The notes beneath the pieces are model-generated. The model was not told the origin of the DNA, ran no database searches, and worked only from the letters and a program-made list of their open reading frames with translations. Positions 1 through 12,039 of a stretch of 64,000 bases of DNA are shown one piece after another; positions within the stretch are counted from its first letter, which is position 1, and every line of letters starts with the position of its first letter. The DNA is from Vitis vinifera (taxonomy: Eukaryota > Streptophyta > Magnoliopsida > Vitales > Vitaceae). A program made the position numbers and the translations under genes. The DNA lies in assembly GCF_030704535.1 (NCBI RefSeq), contig NC_081808.1:23067501-23131500 (forward strand), read 5' to 3'.

Positions 1-118
1 AGCAGATGCAGATGAGGGTATGCCCTTTATTAACAGTAATCCCACCGTCCCTCTCCCCACCGGTGAAACTGACTCTGTTACCATACGACCCTTGCCCATT
101 TCTGCTCACCAAGACCAG
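1..118 (+). CDS. 3' part of an unidentified coding exon
   Basis: The first 118 bases are open in the frame starting at base 2 for 39 codons, rich in Pro, Thr and Asp, and end in CAG followed by a GTAATT donor. Composition and codon use look coding, unlike the AT-rich DNA after it. The gene would run towards the NYN gene and converge with it. A possible phase-0 acceptor (TTCTTAG) sits near 671, but the frame beyond it is not convincing, so no terminal exon is called. I do not recognise the protein family. Confidence 0.35.
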
Positions 119-1245
119 GTAATTTTTTACTGTTTTTTCCTTGACATATTTCACTTGCCCATCGATCAGTCATGCAATTATTAGCCTGTTTGAAACAAAA
201 ACAAAAACAGAAGTTTTGGACCTCCTTATCATTGTAGTTTTGGCGTTGTGGGCTTCCCTTCCCATGAACCCACCGAAAAAGCTAAAAACCATGATTGTGT
301 TGCCGCTAGCTGTAATGTACTATTTTTCTTTGGTTAGATGAATTAAAGTGGGGTGGGGTTTTGACGGAATAAACTGTGGGTGCATGTGCAGATGGAGGCC
401 GTGCTTGCATTTCAGATTACAGTTAGTTTTATGGTTTGCGTCATACTCTTTAAGGGATGATTACATCATCAATAACACGGTCTTCACCTTAATTTCTTTT
501 CTTTTCTTTTCCTCCATTACTTTTCTTCTTTGCTTCAGAAATGGCTTATGTAGTAATTTACTTCACAATATTGGTCTATGTATGTGTACGTATGTTTTTG
601 TTTTTCTTCTGTTTTCCATTCATAGACTATAGTGGCTTTATTTGTTTCTTTTTCTTTTTTATTTTTCTTAGGACCAACCAAAAGGGGTCTACTTTTGCAA
701 TCATCTGAGCAACTCTCTTTTTGACAAGAATCTAACTTTTCTTCATGCAATAATAATAATGAACGTGGCTGTAGCAACGTTAGGTGGGGGAATTTTTCAG
801 CTGTTTTCTTTTTGCAAGAATTCTAGAGCTTGGATTAATGAATCTAAGGATGGATTCACCTTCCACATATGCAGATGGTGGGTTGGGTTGGGTTGGGTTG
901 GTTTACAGTCAAAACCTTCTTCCTGGTTATTAGAAGTTTAGAACTCAGCAGGCTTTACATTTTAGGGGATTTTGCTGGTGAGACAGTCATACCCACAGGC
1001 TCAGCTTATGTAATTCATGTATCAGCTGATGTTCATGGCTTCTCCACCATAAGAAACCATCCAATAATTTAGTGTCCATCTTAGATAGATGAAAAAAATA
1101 ATGGTTTTGAAAATTGTTTAAAAAAAAAAATTGAGATGTCAAAAGAGACTCTGATACAGCAAATTTTTAAGTTTTCTAAAACTTACTTTATTTTTTTTAA
1201 GATACAAAATAAATCTTTACTTTTTCTTGCAAACAAACATTCAAA
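119..1245. other. Probable intron/3' flank, no further gene resolved
   Basis: T-rich DNA following the exon at the window start. Short open frames exist on both strands but none has recognisable composition or splice support. It contains a short GGGTT tandem run (879-901). Confidence 0.4.
879..901. repeat. (GGGTT)n microsatellite
   Basis: About four and a half units of GGGTT in tandem. The unit differs from the plant telomere repeat (TTTAGGG), so this is a simple repeat rather than an interstitial telomere tract. Confidence 0.8.
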
Positions 1246-1630
1246 CCTTATTTGGTAATTATTTTTAAAAACAGCTCTAAAAAAACAATTTTTAAAAACC
1301 ATTTTAATGTTATGTAAAATAAAAATTTATTTGAAAACTTTAAATATTTTTAATTTGTTTTTTAATATTTTGAAACATATTATAAAAATAATTATTATAT
1401 ACAATATTTTATTTTTAATCATTCTATATGTTTATATGATTATTTTTAAAACAACTTTCAAAAAATAATTAAAAACAACTAAAATATGTTTTTTTAAATA
1501 AAAAAAAAACCTACCTTATTTTCTTCTTTTTTTTAAAAAAAAACAAATTTCTAAATATTAGTCAATTTTTTTTTTTTTGTTACGAAGAACAAAAGAAATT
1601 GTTCTTGAAAACAATTGTCCAATAGACCCC
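1246..1630. repeat. MITE-like AT-rich repeat, family A
   Basis: The left end begins around TTTGGTAATTATTTTTAAA and the right end, read on the other strand, begins GTCTATTGGACAATTGTTTT; the two are loosely inverted copies. The AT-rich interior has the same order of short motifs as segments near 14.85, 20.3, 20.9, 35.7 and 36.1 kb. This suggests a dispersed non-autonomous DNA transposon family. The target duplication was not resolved. Confidence 0.5.
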
Positions 1631-2666
1631 TAATTTTTTTTATTATTATTATTTAATTTTTTGAATGCCAATATAACCTTCTGATTTGGAGTCAACAAGG
1701 ACAATTGTACAACAATAGACTGCATCCATTTTGGGGTAGGATGGAAACCATGACCATGTTCATCATGGAGAGAACCCATACAAACAAACCAAGCGGTTGG
1801 GGTTAAAGCTTTTTGAGTACAGGTTGAGAAAGAAGGCATGAATCCATCCACAAGAATGGAATTATTACAGAACATCAATGACTGATAAAATAGAGCCATC
1901 ACCTGAAATGATATCTAATATTTAGAATGGCTGCTTCTAATTCTTAAAGGATGACTAATACATAATCAGCCATTTGCTACTAGTGCTTTTACCTTCAAAT
2001 GCTATGTAAGGTATGGCAAGCTAAACAAATACGCTCCCTAACAATTCATCCAAAGCTGGAATGATGCTTCCTGAATCGACTCAATTGAAAATTTCAACAG
2101 AATACACCCAAAAACCAATTCTCATGCCATAATGCAACAGGAGTTTCTGATGCAAAGCAAGGAACATGATAATGGCCAACCACAATAAGCAAGAAATAAC
2201 TAATGAAGATTAAGGGCAAACGAATATTGGAACAAGATTATATCTTTCAAACTGTGGTACCTGTTTGGATGCCATAAAAAGAACCATAAACTTCATAGCC
2301 GCTGGGGTACTGCCTAACAAACTCTCTTTCCTGTTCAATAATCACTTGTAGTGTTCAAAACTTTCAGCAATTATATAAAGTGGATCAACTAGAGCTGGCC
2401 ATTCGAGGAAACGAGATCTCCATCATTTCCAACTGTATCAAATTGATGACCAGGAACCAAATTCAACTTGTAAATAGCACTAATATCTGCTTCATGATCC
2501 TAACCTCGGAAGAATCAACAACTCCTGTGACCTACTAATTCCAAAAAAATTTTGTGATGTATATGATCAGGGATATGTTATGAAAAGCCCAAATTCCTTT
2601 GCATTATGAAGTTCCACACTGAGAGACAGGATGCATCCTTCTCTCGCTTTCTCTCATCAAGAACTT
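1631..2666. other. Intergenic / likely 3' UTR of the NYN gene
   Basis: Moderately AT-rich DNA directly downstream of the NYN-LOTUS stop codon. The part nearest 2666 probably is 3' untranslated region. A 90-codon minus-strand open frame at 1630-1902 shows no family resemblance and is not called. Confidence 0.45.
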
Positions 2667-5600
2667 TCAGCTATGCATCCTTGACTCACCTGATTTTTTC
2701 AAGCTCCCTAATATACCATCAATCAATTTGTCCTTATCATCTCCATGGTCTGAAACAAAAGAATAGCTCCTAACAGGTCTTTGCTTCTTTCTGCAGTTTA
2801 TTGGAGAAGTGTCATCCTCAGAGAAAAATCCAGATGAACCAGATGACTTCAAATCATTTCTGGAACAATCAATCATGCCATCAGCATTTTCTACCCCATC
2901 CCTTCTCTTGTTATCTTCTTTACTGCTGTACCATGAATCAAGAATCCGTAATAATGAGCTGTCTTCCTTGCTTATTTTAGGCCTCTCTTGCCTGTCAGTT
3001 CCAGTTGAGAGCGAGGTCTCCCCTTCTGAATCTGAAAAATCATCATCTGATGGGGAAGGTTCATAGTCAAGATGTACCTGTCTCACTGTCTCTTCTTTTT
3101 TCTTCCTTCGTAACTCTGATTCCATTTCATTTCTGTTAGAATTTGTGTCAGCAACAGGCCCAAGTTCTTCCCATGGAGAGTCAAGATCATCTTCCTTCCT
3201 GGATGCATCAGACAATTCACTATCTGAATTACCTACCTTTCCACTGACATTGTCCTCCTGACCATTAGTATCAGAACTTTCCAAAAGGGAACCTTTAGAA
3301 GCTGTCCAGGAAGGAACAATATAGGTAGATTCTATTTTCACCCCAGGCATTATCTGCAGAAGTGATGCCAATCTTTGGTAACCAAGCTTCTGTACATCAA
3401 GTGAATAGCCATACCTCTCTAGGAACAATTTTCTGAAGGCACCCATATTGAACCCTTCTGGGTATTCCTTCAAAATCTCATCCACAAGCTTTTGACAATG
3501 GGCCAATATCTCACTTCTAGATCTGTCCAGCATTTTCTTGTCAATGACAGGTCGAGACGCTCCAGTATGAGGTAAATTTTGATCTCTCTTCTCTCCATGT
3601 TCCAGTTGCCTCTGCAAGTTTGACTGTGATTGCGTGCCTAAAAAGATTGAGCTCAACCCATTTGAAACATGAGGTTGACTTGAAGTAGATTTCTTTCCAA
3701 CAGGCCAAATGACTTTGAAAGGTGAAGTTTGAGTGGGGTTTTCTTCAACCCATTTTTTATCTGAAATTAATAAATCCACCAAGTGAAGCAGATCAGTTTC
3801 CGTGAGAGATCCAAGAACCAGAGGCCCTTCCTTGCGCAGATTTTGTGCCATTTGTTCCCTGAGATAGATCAGAATAGTAAAGGAATATTACACCATGACA
3901 TTAGCAGCAACTCGTATAAATTTTGAAAGATATATCAAGGTTTAAACACCTGTATTGGTATAAATTTTGGTCATTTAGGAACTGTTCTACGTTCATGTAA
4001 TTACAAGGAATTACCACAGAAGTTTGCAGGAGTATCAAAAGTAAAAAAGCAATTGGAGTACAACTTCATTAAGTGATGATAACATCAACCATGCTAATAA
4101 GCAATAGCATTTTATGTGATAAAAAATTGACAAATGTTTTAACTGGACACATGAGAGCGCATCCTCCCATTTCCTCTGTATGCAAAAAGGCATTTAAGTG
4201 TCACGTATTCCATGATAGACCAACATTCATTTTATACAAAGATCTTTACAAAAAGCTTCCCACCCAAGACTCCATCCCAAATCAAGCTACCCACATCCTT
4301 CCCTCGTCTCCCAACTCATGGATTATCCTTGAGATATATCCAACACTTCATTATAGACAACAAGCATACCAAAATCCTCCTAGAATATTCATTCGTCAAT
4401 CCCTGCTCAAACTTCCTTCTCACCCTTCTAAGACCAAAACTCTATCTCATTCAGCAAGAAAACTGGCTGACTACATTTGAAATGATACTAAAACTCCTCC
4501 CCCACCCCTCTCCATAGAGATCTACTTGCCAACTTCTCCATCTCTCTGATGCAGAACACAGAATCATAACATGATATGAATCAGAAAAATAGACAACATG
4601 CCTGCAATAGTAGTGAGTCCTCCCTTTAACCACATCTCAAATGCCATTTGCAAGAAAAGGCACACCACTGGTAACTTTTTAATGAACTTCTATTTTTCCT
4701 ATTGAAAAAAAGGCACACCAGTTATAAACCCAATAAGTCATAGAAGAATACCAGTTTTACATCTAAGACGTCTCAATCAATTGTACAGAAAAACACACCA
4801 TGACATCTGCAAATACAGACTTCTCATTCCCCTTCCCTTATCTCAAAACCGTCAATTCATGACTTTACAATGCTTAGTTCATTAACCAGGCGAATAATTC
4901 AACCACCAACATAAACAAATAGGGAAAGGAGGGATCACGTTGCCTAAGACCCATCAAGCTGCTGAAGAAATTTGAAGGTGCCCCATTGACTAAACCAAAC
5001 TTCTAACCACAGATATACAAGAACCCATTCTCTACATTCCTCTCCAAAACCCATGTGCATCAATAAGTACAAATAATTTTTTTTTTTGTTTCACATTTAC
5101 TTGTTTCCATTTTAAATTCCTTTATTTCATAATTCAAATGACTAGAAGAATTTAAAGATTCGAGTACAGTTACAGACAATGATTCAAGGCAGTTTCTTGG
5201 TCCAATCTATATTCAGTAATCTAAGGGGAGTTGCCCCTGAAGTTCTACAGGAACTTGCCCAGTTGCCTTCCTCATATGGAATCCACCAATCTCAGGCAGA
5301 TGAACCAAGGGTAGGTTATATGTAAATGAATGGTTTTTTTATCCTTCACAATAATGAAATCAAAATATTCCCAATTTATTCACAAGAATTATCTCCTCAT
5401 TCTAAATTTATAATGTGCCAACCAGTAACAAGCTCCCAGACTGTTTCATTCATCAGATCCTTCCTCTATACCCTGGATGCCATAAAGTTATCAAACGAGT
5501 TTCTAAAGAAAAATAATTCTACAACATACTTCTAACATCAGATCGCAGACCATCAATCAGTCCCGTACCAGACCCAGGTTGACCCCAGTTTGCTGCAGAA

Positions 5601-8600
5601 ACTGTTTCACCAATACTCTGTGAGTTCAAGTCTGACTCTAACACAGGTGAAAGGTGTGAAATGTTCTTAGTTCTTGAAGCAATTTGTTTATATATCATTA
5701 GCAACATTTCTGTAACCCCCCCCACCCCCCCCCCCCCCCCCCTTTTTTGGTTTTTTTATTATTTCTTACTTTTTTCCATTCAGAATTATTTAAAAAAAAA
5801 AAAGAGAGAGAGAGGAAGAAGAAGAATTAAAGAAACAAAAGTTCTTCAAGGAATGTACATTAGGCTTTCTGCACATCATGAACTATGTCTGAGATGAATA
5901 GGTCTTGGTGATTGGCACAGCAGGCACATGGATTCCTCATAAAGAGATCCTGATTGTTCTTTCTAAACCCAGAAAATGCATGCAAGAGGTAAATTTGTGG
6001 GCTTATTTTCCATTTTTCTTTCAAATTAAACATGTTTCTATATGGCATTTTTTTTTAGTGTTTGATCTGGTGATTTCTTTACATTTTACTTAAGCTCCCC
6101 ATGTATTCTGAAATTTCACATATAGTGTGCATTGGTTGTATGATCCTACATTCTTGTATATGATCCAGTATACTCTTGTGCGTTTTTTGCACTTTTAATA
6201 CATTCTCTTATAAAAAAAACAAAAACAAAACAAAAGTCTTTTATATGATGTTAGGAATGATGTCAAGTCTAAACTCGCCAACAGGATACTAGTATAGTAT
6301 AATAAAATCAAAATATTGATTCTACAACATGAGTTTCTAAAAAATAAAAATATCAAAGGATATCTACAAGTACTGTTCTACATCTCCACTGCCATATTGA
6401 TGCCATAGAAACTTTTTTCTTACTAAAATACTCCTAACAAGAGGTTCTGTGACATGAAATTCTTTGGAAAAAGTCTTAGTTCATAAAATACTAGCATTTA
6501 GTGATAATAATAGAATCAGATGTTAAGGGAGCAGTTGATAAAACTACTTAAGAACTTAATTTAAGTTATCAAGCATGCTGAGGGCCCATCTGAAATAGCT
6601 TTCTGTTTTTGGCATTAGCTAGAAATTAAAGCTGCAATTGAATCCACGGACATAATTTTCAAAAGACAGTATTAGTATTGTAAAAGTTTTATTAAAGATG
6701 AAATAACTTCTTGCATAAGCCAAAATATGGCTTATATGAAAATAACATTTTCCTCACTTCTATATTAAACTCTTTTTAAACCATGAGCTCTTTTAAAAAG
6801 ATCTGTCAAACAGGTACATAAGCTCCCCTTATTGAACTTAAAAAAGAGCTTTTGGTTTTTCAAAATCTTAAAAAAATATATTAAAAGAAATCGATTTTTC
6901 AGAATCTAAGCAAAGTTTCATCATAAGCAATAAGTTAGGAAAAAACAAACACTTTTTTTTTTTTTTTCCTGGATCTTAAATAGTTTCATTTCTTCATGAT
7001 CCAAAAACTTCTCAACTCTGTCACAACCATAAACTTCTCATCTTAAATAGTTTCATTCCTTCTGCCCATCCCTCTCATTGGCTTGTTACTTACCACTGGT
7101 GAGGATAAATATATTTAATAACCTCTAAAAATTTAAGTTGGTTTTGCCAAACAATCTTAATACTTAAAAAGTAAAAAAAAAAAAAATGAACTACTAAGTG
7201 TTAACTAAACAAGTTCAGTAAAATTCATATTAAAGTTATCTTAAGTTCATAAGTATTAAGATTTTAGTTTTACAAAGTGTCATCTTAGTCAAACACTGGA
7301 AAAATCTAAAGCAGGTTAGAAGGTAATAGTAAGCTACGGAAACCATAAAGAAAAGCACGTAATAGCATGAACCTGGTCCTTGACTGGGAAACAAGAACTG
7401 ATCCTTTTGGTGTGGCCATAAATGATTTGATGTCACTCCAAAGAGAATCCTCTGAGAAACAATCATGCTTTTCAGAATGACTGTTAATCTGGTTCAGTCT
7501 TTCCCAGGATTGATCACTCAATACGTCAGACTGTGGGCTAGCTCTCCAAAACTTACACCAATTTGCAACCTTGTTGAAGAAGTTAGAGCTTGCAATAGAT
7601 TTATCATCATATGTTTCAGAACTCCTGGTGGATTTCTTGTCCAGAAATGACCCATCATCATTGGATGAAGAAATTGACACCATTTCTATTGGATCAGCTT
7701 GCTGGCTTTTGGAATCCATGCATTTTTCCTCAGATTTGATCTTCTCAGAGCTATCATCACAAGTACCACATTTTTCAGGGATTCTATTACTTTCCTTCTC
7801 AAAACCACCGTCCTTACTGCTAAACCATTTTCTCCATATTTTTTTAAAGAAGCCTACTTCAGACGAAGATTCTGGCCCCTCGACAGGAGACAAATGCTCC
7901 TCTGCTGCATGTGCATTAGTTGTTTCAGCAACCTTCTGGCCAAGTGGAGGGGGCTCTTCCTCTTTTATTGGAGGCTCCTCCACTTTTGTTGGAGGCTCTT
8001 TGACCTTTAGTTCTGGGGATAGAGGCAGTGATGACTTCCCATTCACAGCTCCACTACCAGAAAGTTCCGTGTTGTGTAGCTTTGGATTTAAACTGAGCTC
8101 CCTGTTTTCACTATTAGAAACAGGCCCCACTGATATAGGTGCAATGGACTCAACAGGTTCAGGAGCTTTTGATGCGATTCTTTGAACACAGTACTGGCCA
8201 TCACCTCTACTTTGAAGCTTTAAAATGTGCGGCATGGACAAAAGAAAGTGGGAAAACTTTCTATATCCATAGAAATCTTTGTCAATTTTCACATTACTTT
8301 TTCCCAACTCTGAACGGAGTTCTGTGATGGAAACCCCTTTGGGGTACGAGTTTAATATATGACGAATCTGCCTCATCACAATCCTTGGAATTGGACGAAG
8401 CTTAGAATCTAAACCAGGCTCAGACAACTCCTCAGCCTGTGGAGATGATGGTTGCTCAACAACTGAGAATGGGTCTTCAAGAGGCACCTTAAAATGACCA
8501 TACCAAGAACCATAGGGACCATCTGGGGGTTGGTTAAAATGTTTCCCAGTAAGGTTTTCCCCTCTAACCAAAGCATTCCAATTCCACATGATACTTGCAG

Positions 8601-10795
8601 CACTGCAGAGAACTCCAGAAGCAGTTCCTGGACTTGCGAGCAAGACATTGTAGTTGCTCATTCTTAACCGGTGTAAAATGCTAGCAAAATCCCTATCACC
8701 CGAAATTAAAAAAAGGTGTGCAGGTGGAGGATTTTGAGAGACCCAATACATAAGATCTAGAAGAAGAGATCTATCAGCACTGTTCTTTCCACCTGCATTA
8801 ATAGAAACATTGCACAGGAAAAAAATTAAAGACACAGCAGGATCAATCTAGAGGAGGCAACTGATCCATGGCCACTGGAATTGGCCATGGTTCTACATTC
8901 TAATCATAGCCACATAACTGCTCATTCCACCCACTTAAGGAAAAGAATTAAAAGGAACATAGAAAAACAAAACCCCCAAAAACTACCCAATTACTAAATT
9001 TCATGATGCAAAGGTTCAACAACAAAACAGATGAAATTATACTCCAAAGAATAATAATAAGAAATTATATCAAACATCTAATTATGTTATGGGAAAAAAG
9101 GTTATTTTAGCCTCAGAAAAAGAAACTTAGAAAACATAAAGAAAACTTATTATTAAGGTTTCCAAAGACTAAATAGAGATAAGAACCCAATGAAAAAAAA
9201 ATCTAAAAAGGGGAAACGAAATCAAGATACCCTACAAATCTTCTATACAATTTCACAATCCTTTCTATCTTTTTTTTATTTTGCATATAGTTTATATGTT
9301 GTGTTTGATTTCTCTGAAAATACAAGAAAACAAAAGAAATAAATTTTGCAAATTTGATTTTTCATTATTTGGGACCTGAGAAAACAAATAACTCTACTCA
9401 ACTAACCCAAACACAATAATTTGGCTTAGTCAAGTTGTGTAGAGTTTTCCATGCCTTTTAAAAATTAAACATGAACCATGAAACTCAAGTCTTTTTTCAT
9501 TTCTTGTTCTCCGTTAATGGTACCCAGAAAAAGGGCTATTTGAGGTAAGCCATTCCAATGAATGGGCAAACTGCTTTCTATCTTCCAGTGTATCTTAGAT
9601 TATCGCAAAGCAAATCCTGATATCAGCCTAAAAACTTGGTCACATAATCATTATAATCATTCTCATTGCAGGAATCCAGGGATCCCAAGCAGTGAAAGAA
9701 TGGGCTAGACTTTCCAGAATGGGATATCTTAAAAGAAAAATGTCAGATCTCACTCCATATCCCAAGCACCAAAGGCAATAGTTTCTATAACCTAGGAATG
9801 GCCTTTCCATCCCAAACAAGGTCACAAATCAAATGGCATTAGTATTATTTTTCAAAATCATAGTTCAAGAAACCAAAATTGACAAAAAAAAAAAAAGTGT
9901 GTTTGGAACACAAAATTTTCTACTACCATATTTTTCTTGAACAGAAAAATAAGCAAATAAAACGAAAAAAGAATACATCTTTTTAAGGTTCCTAGGAGAT
10001 GCACATGTTTTGGGAAATAAAAATTCAGAGAACAGTTCACAAGCTCAAACTTCCCACCAAATATTCTATGTCGATTCCACTTTTTAATTTTTTAAAAATG
10101 GCATTTAAAAACAAACTAAACACTAAAACAAACTTTTTCCATGAATTGGGAAAATGGAAGTGTAAGTAAGGAAAGCAACAAAATGTAAGCCATGATTCAA
10201 CAGTCCTTTTTTTTTCCCTCCTTTTTAACATGTTTCTGAAAACAAAATCAAACACATCATAAATGCAAGACAAACTGTAGGCTATGATTCTAACTGAGCT
10301 TAACTGAACGCAATTTTCTTTTTTCTTTCCCTCATTTTCTCAGAAAATGAACAGAACCCAGTTAGTTATTCCATTCACAGAACCCATAATATATTCCCAT
10401 AATGGATTCAAAACATCGGAGAAACAGAACGAACCGTTAGGAATGTGAGCGAGATTGATTCCCGTAGAAGACAAAGCCTCCTGATTGGATCTCGCGAGCT
10501 GCGAAACATCACCAAACGCCGTAATCTGAAGGGGACCCTTGATTCCATTAGCCCTAACTGCAGCAGTAATGCTATGCGCAATTTTGAAGACGTTAACACC
10601 CGCCGGGATATTACAATTCTCGAAGTCCCACCACACCGAGACTTTCACGGTTCGGGACTCATCTTCGTGGCGCCTGTAAGAAGAAGACAATGGGGTTGTA
10701 GAAGTTGTGAAATGAGAAATGAAGAACAGGTATGGCGGTGGAGAAGAAAAATAAGAAGCGAAGAGGAAAATGGGTCTTGAAGAGAGAAGTTTCAT
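2667..10795 (-). CDS. NYN ribonuclease-fold and LOTUS (OST-HTH) domain protein, MARF1/limkain-b1-like
   Basis: Exons are 10795-10435, 8792-7373 and 3858-2667, with frame kept at both junctions (phases 1 and 2), giving about 990 residues. The ATG at 10795 is the first in frame. Residues 1-45 are Ser/Phe/Arg-rich with few acids, like a mitochondrial or plastid leader. The NYN domain (about 50-180) shows WWDFEN near 55-60, GGKNSADR just after the first junction and SGDRDF near 151-156, the acidic residues typical of the metal site. LOTUS/OST-HTH domains lie near 252-326 and 707-776, with a weaker one near 597-646. An acidic Ser-rich tail follows. NYN proteins are RNases or relatives, and LOTUS domains bind RNA or helicases, so an RNA-processing role is inferred. 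A strong CAGGTGAGT donor at 2690/2689 lies 20 bases before the stop, so an alternative last exon is possible. Confidence 0.88.
4850..5075 (-). mobile_element. L1-type LINE reverse transcriptase fragment
   Basis: On the minus strand, 5005-4921 reads as a region with LVNGAPSNFF and GLRQRDPSFPYLF, matching the conserved plant L1 reverse-transcriptase block around the GLRQGDPLSP motif. Just upstream, in a shifted frame, MGFGEECREWV resembles the preceding part of the same domain. Frameshifts and stops make it a dead remnant. How far it continues towards 4100 is unclear. It lies in the same orientation as the host gene, within its second intron. Confidence 0.72.
5176..5310 (+). pseudogene. Exon-like segment A of an unidentified gene, antisense in NYN intron 2
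   Basis: This 45-codon open stretch is preceded by TTACAG and followed by a GTAGGT donor. It reads as non-repetitive coding sequence, including RGVAPEVLQELAQLPSSYG. It ends in phase 0 and pairs with segment B at 5542-5646, which starts and ends in phase 0. I do not recognise the family. It may be a duplicated or transposon-carried gene fragment, or part of a nested gene. Confidence 0.5.
5542..5646 (+). pseudogene. Exon-like segment B of the same unidentified gene
   Basis: A 35-codon open stretch bounded by CATCAG and ACACAG/GTGAAA, starting and ending in phase 0 like segment A. It includes VDPSLLQKLFHQYSVSSS. The region around 5830-5985 may hold a third, broken segment, but stops occur in every frame I tried. 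Confidence 0.48.
5716..5742. repeat. Long poly-C tract
   Basis: Twenty-seven bases that are C except for one A, followed by a T run. Such homopolymers are rare in plant introns and hard to sequence, so the exact length may be wrong. Confidence 0.8.
8793..10434 (-). other. First intron of the NYN-LOTUS gene
   Basis: The intron begins GTTCGT after the exon coding for the first part of the NYN domain and ends AATGCAG. The interior is AT-rich with purine tracts, and I see no recognisable gene or element in it. Confidence 0.8.
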
Positions 10796-11020
10796 AGTGG
10801 ATGAGGATAATTTAGGATTTAACAATTAGGGTTTTGGCAGTGAAATGAAATTTCATGGGTGGCAGAGTTGCAGAACCGGAGAAGAGGCTTTGAGGGAGAA
10901 GAGAGTGTCCTAAACCTCCTTAAAGCCCTAGTGCACGTGCAGTGTTCACCTGTGGTACTGCTTTGGTTGCCAAGGCTTTAAAGCCCATACAATTATTTGG
11001 GACAGATTTTAGGCCCATTA
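10796..11020 (-). promoter_or_regulatory. Promoter/5' leader of the NYN-LOTUS gene with telo-box and site II motifs
   Basis: On the gene's strand there is a telo-box (AAACCCTAA, 10826-10834) and two site II elements, TGGGCTT (10981-10987) and TGGGCCT (11011-11017). Site II plus telo-box is a known arrangement in promoters of plant housekeeping, translation and organelle genes, where TCP factors bind site II. No clear TATA box is seen. Confidence 0.5.
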
Positions 11021-11479
11021 TGAACTAATCCGTTTAGGAATGCTTGATTATAAAACAAACGAATCTCAAACCCAAGAAAATTCTGTTGCAATACTTTCCT
11101 AAAAATAATTATAAGAGCATATATCTCTTGACAAGTAATGGAAAAGAAATCAAAAGAATGAACTCACCATACTCCAACTTCAATTAAATTGAAGATTATA
11201 ACATTTGAAATTTGGGAGGTTCATGCGTTACATAAATCCTCTAATTGGTTTCCAAGAACAAGACAAGTGATAGTTTAACCTTATCTCTTCGATTAGGTTT
11301 TAGAATTAGTGATAAAATTGAAAGGAAAATTCTAGAAAACACTTTGGAAGAGAAACCAACTCCAACAACCAGAAATAATATCAACAAAATAATACAACCT
11401 AATCAACCCCTGAATAATTGCTTAAAAAAAATAAATAAGGAAAATGCAAAATACAAAAAGTTATCATTTTCCAATTTTG
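11021..11479. other. Intergenic, no feature seen
   Basis: AT-rich DNA between the NYN gene promoter and the Helitron remnant. A 109-codon plus-strand open frame (11245-11574) overlaps the remnant and looks like its antisense shadow. Confidence 0.5.
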
Positions 11480-12039
11480 AGTTTCTTTTTAGCAGACAAT
11501 TTGTCATTACTACTCGTTCTAAAGGTGTTAATGTCTTCTTCCAAGTATATTTCATCTACACTGAATCTCGTTGACAACTAAGATGTGTCATTAATTTTAT
11601 TAATTTTTGTAAGGAACATGTATGACCTCCCATAGCAATGGATCAATCTTTTATAGAAATGTCTTTCTGAAACACAAAATTGATCCAATTAGATAGTAAG
11701 ATTTTTTTTTCCTTCATATTCTATTAGAAGTAAAAAAACATTGTACCTATTTTTTTTATTTGATAAAGTTGGTTGGAGAACACTCAATGAGTTTTTCAAT
11801 AGCATCAAACAAGGTTAAAGTAGCTTGATAGGTTCCATCAACAATTGTAAGTCTAAGTGTATACCTATATTAATGTTAAAATTAATAAGGAAGTTTGAAA
11901 ATTCCAATAAATGTCACTAATGAAGTTACTAATCAATATAAGTAAAGATATTACCTTAAGCAATAATTTATAGTAGTGTTGCAACATCTTGTACATTTTT
12001 CTTTCCACCAAATAAAATAACCTTTCCATGAAACAACAA

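Larger units (their letters stand above)
3859..7372 (-). other. Large second intron of the NYN-LOTUS gene
   Basis: The 3.5 kb intron starts GTTCAT and ends CTCAG. It contains a LINE reverse-transcriptase scrap, two antisense exon-like segments, a long poly-C tract and AT-rich filler (about 6.1-7.3 kb) in which I see only diffuse MITE-like sequence. Confidence 0.8.

Noticed and set aside
1630..1902. Minus-strand frame as a possible last exon of the NYN gene
   Set aside because: Phase and acceptor could not be matched convincingly to the donor at 2690, and the residues do not resemble the gene family.
4073..4517. Overlapping plus-strand open frames of 135 and 101 codons in the NYN intron
   Set aside because: Low-complexity Pro/Ser/Leu content in two frames at once; likely antisense of decayed LINE or chance.
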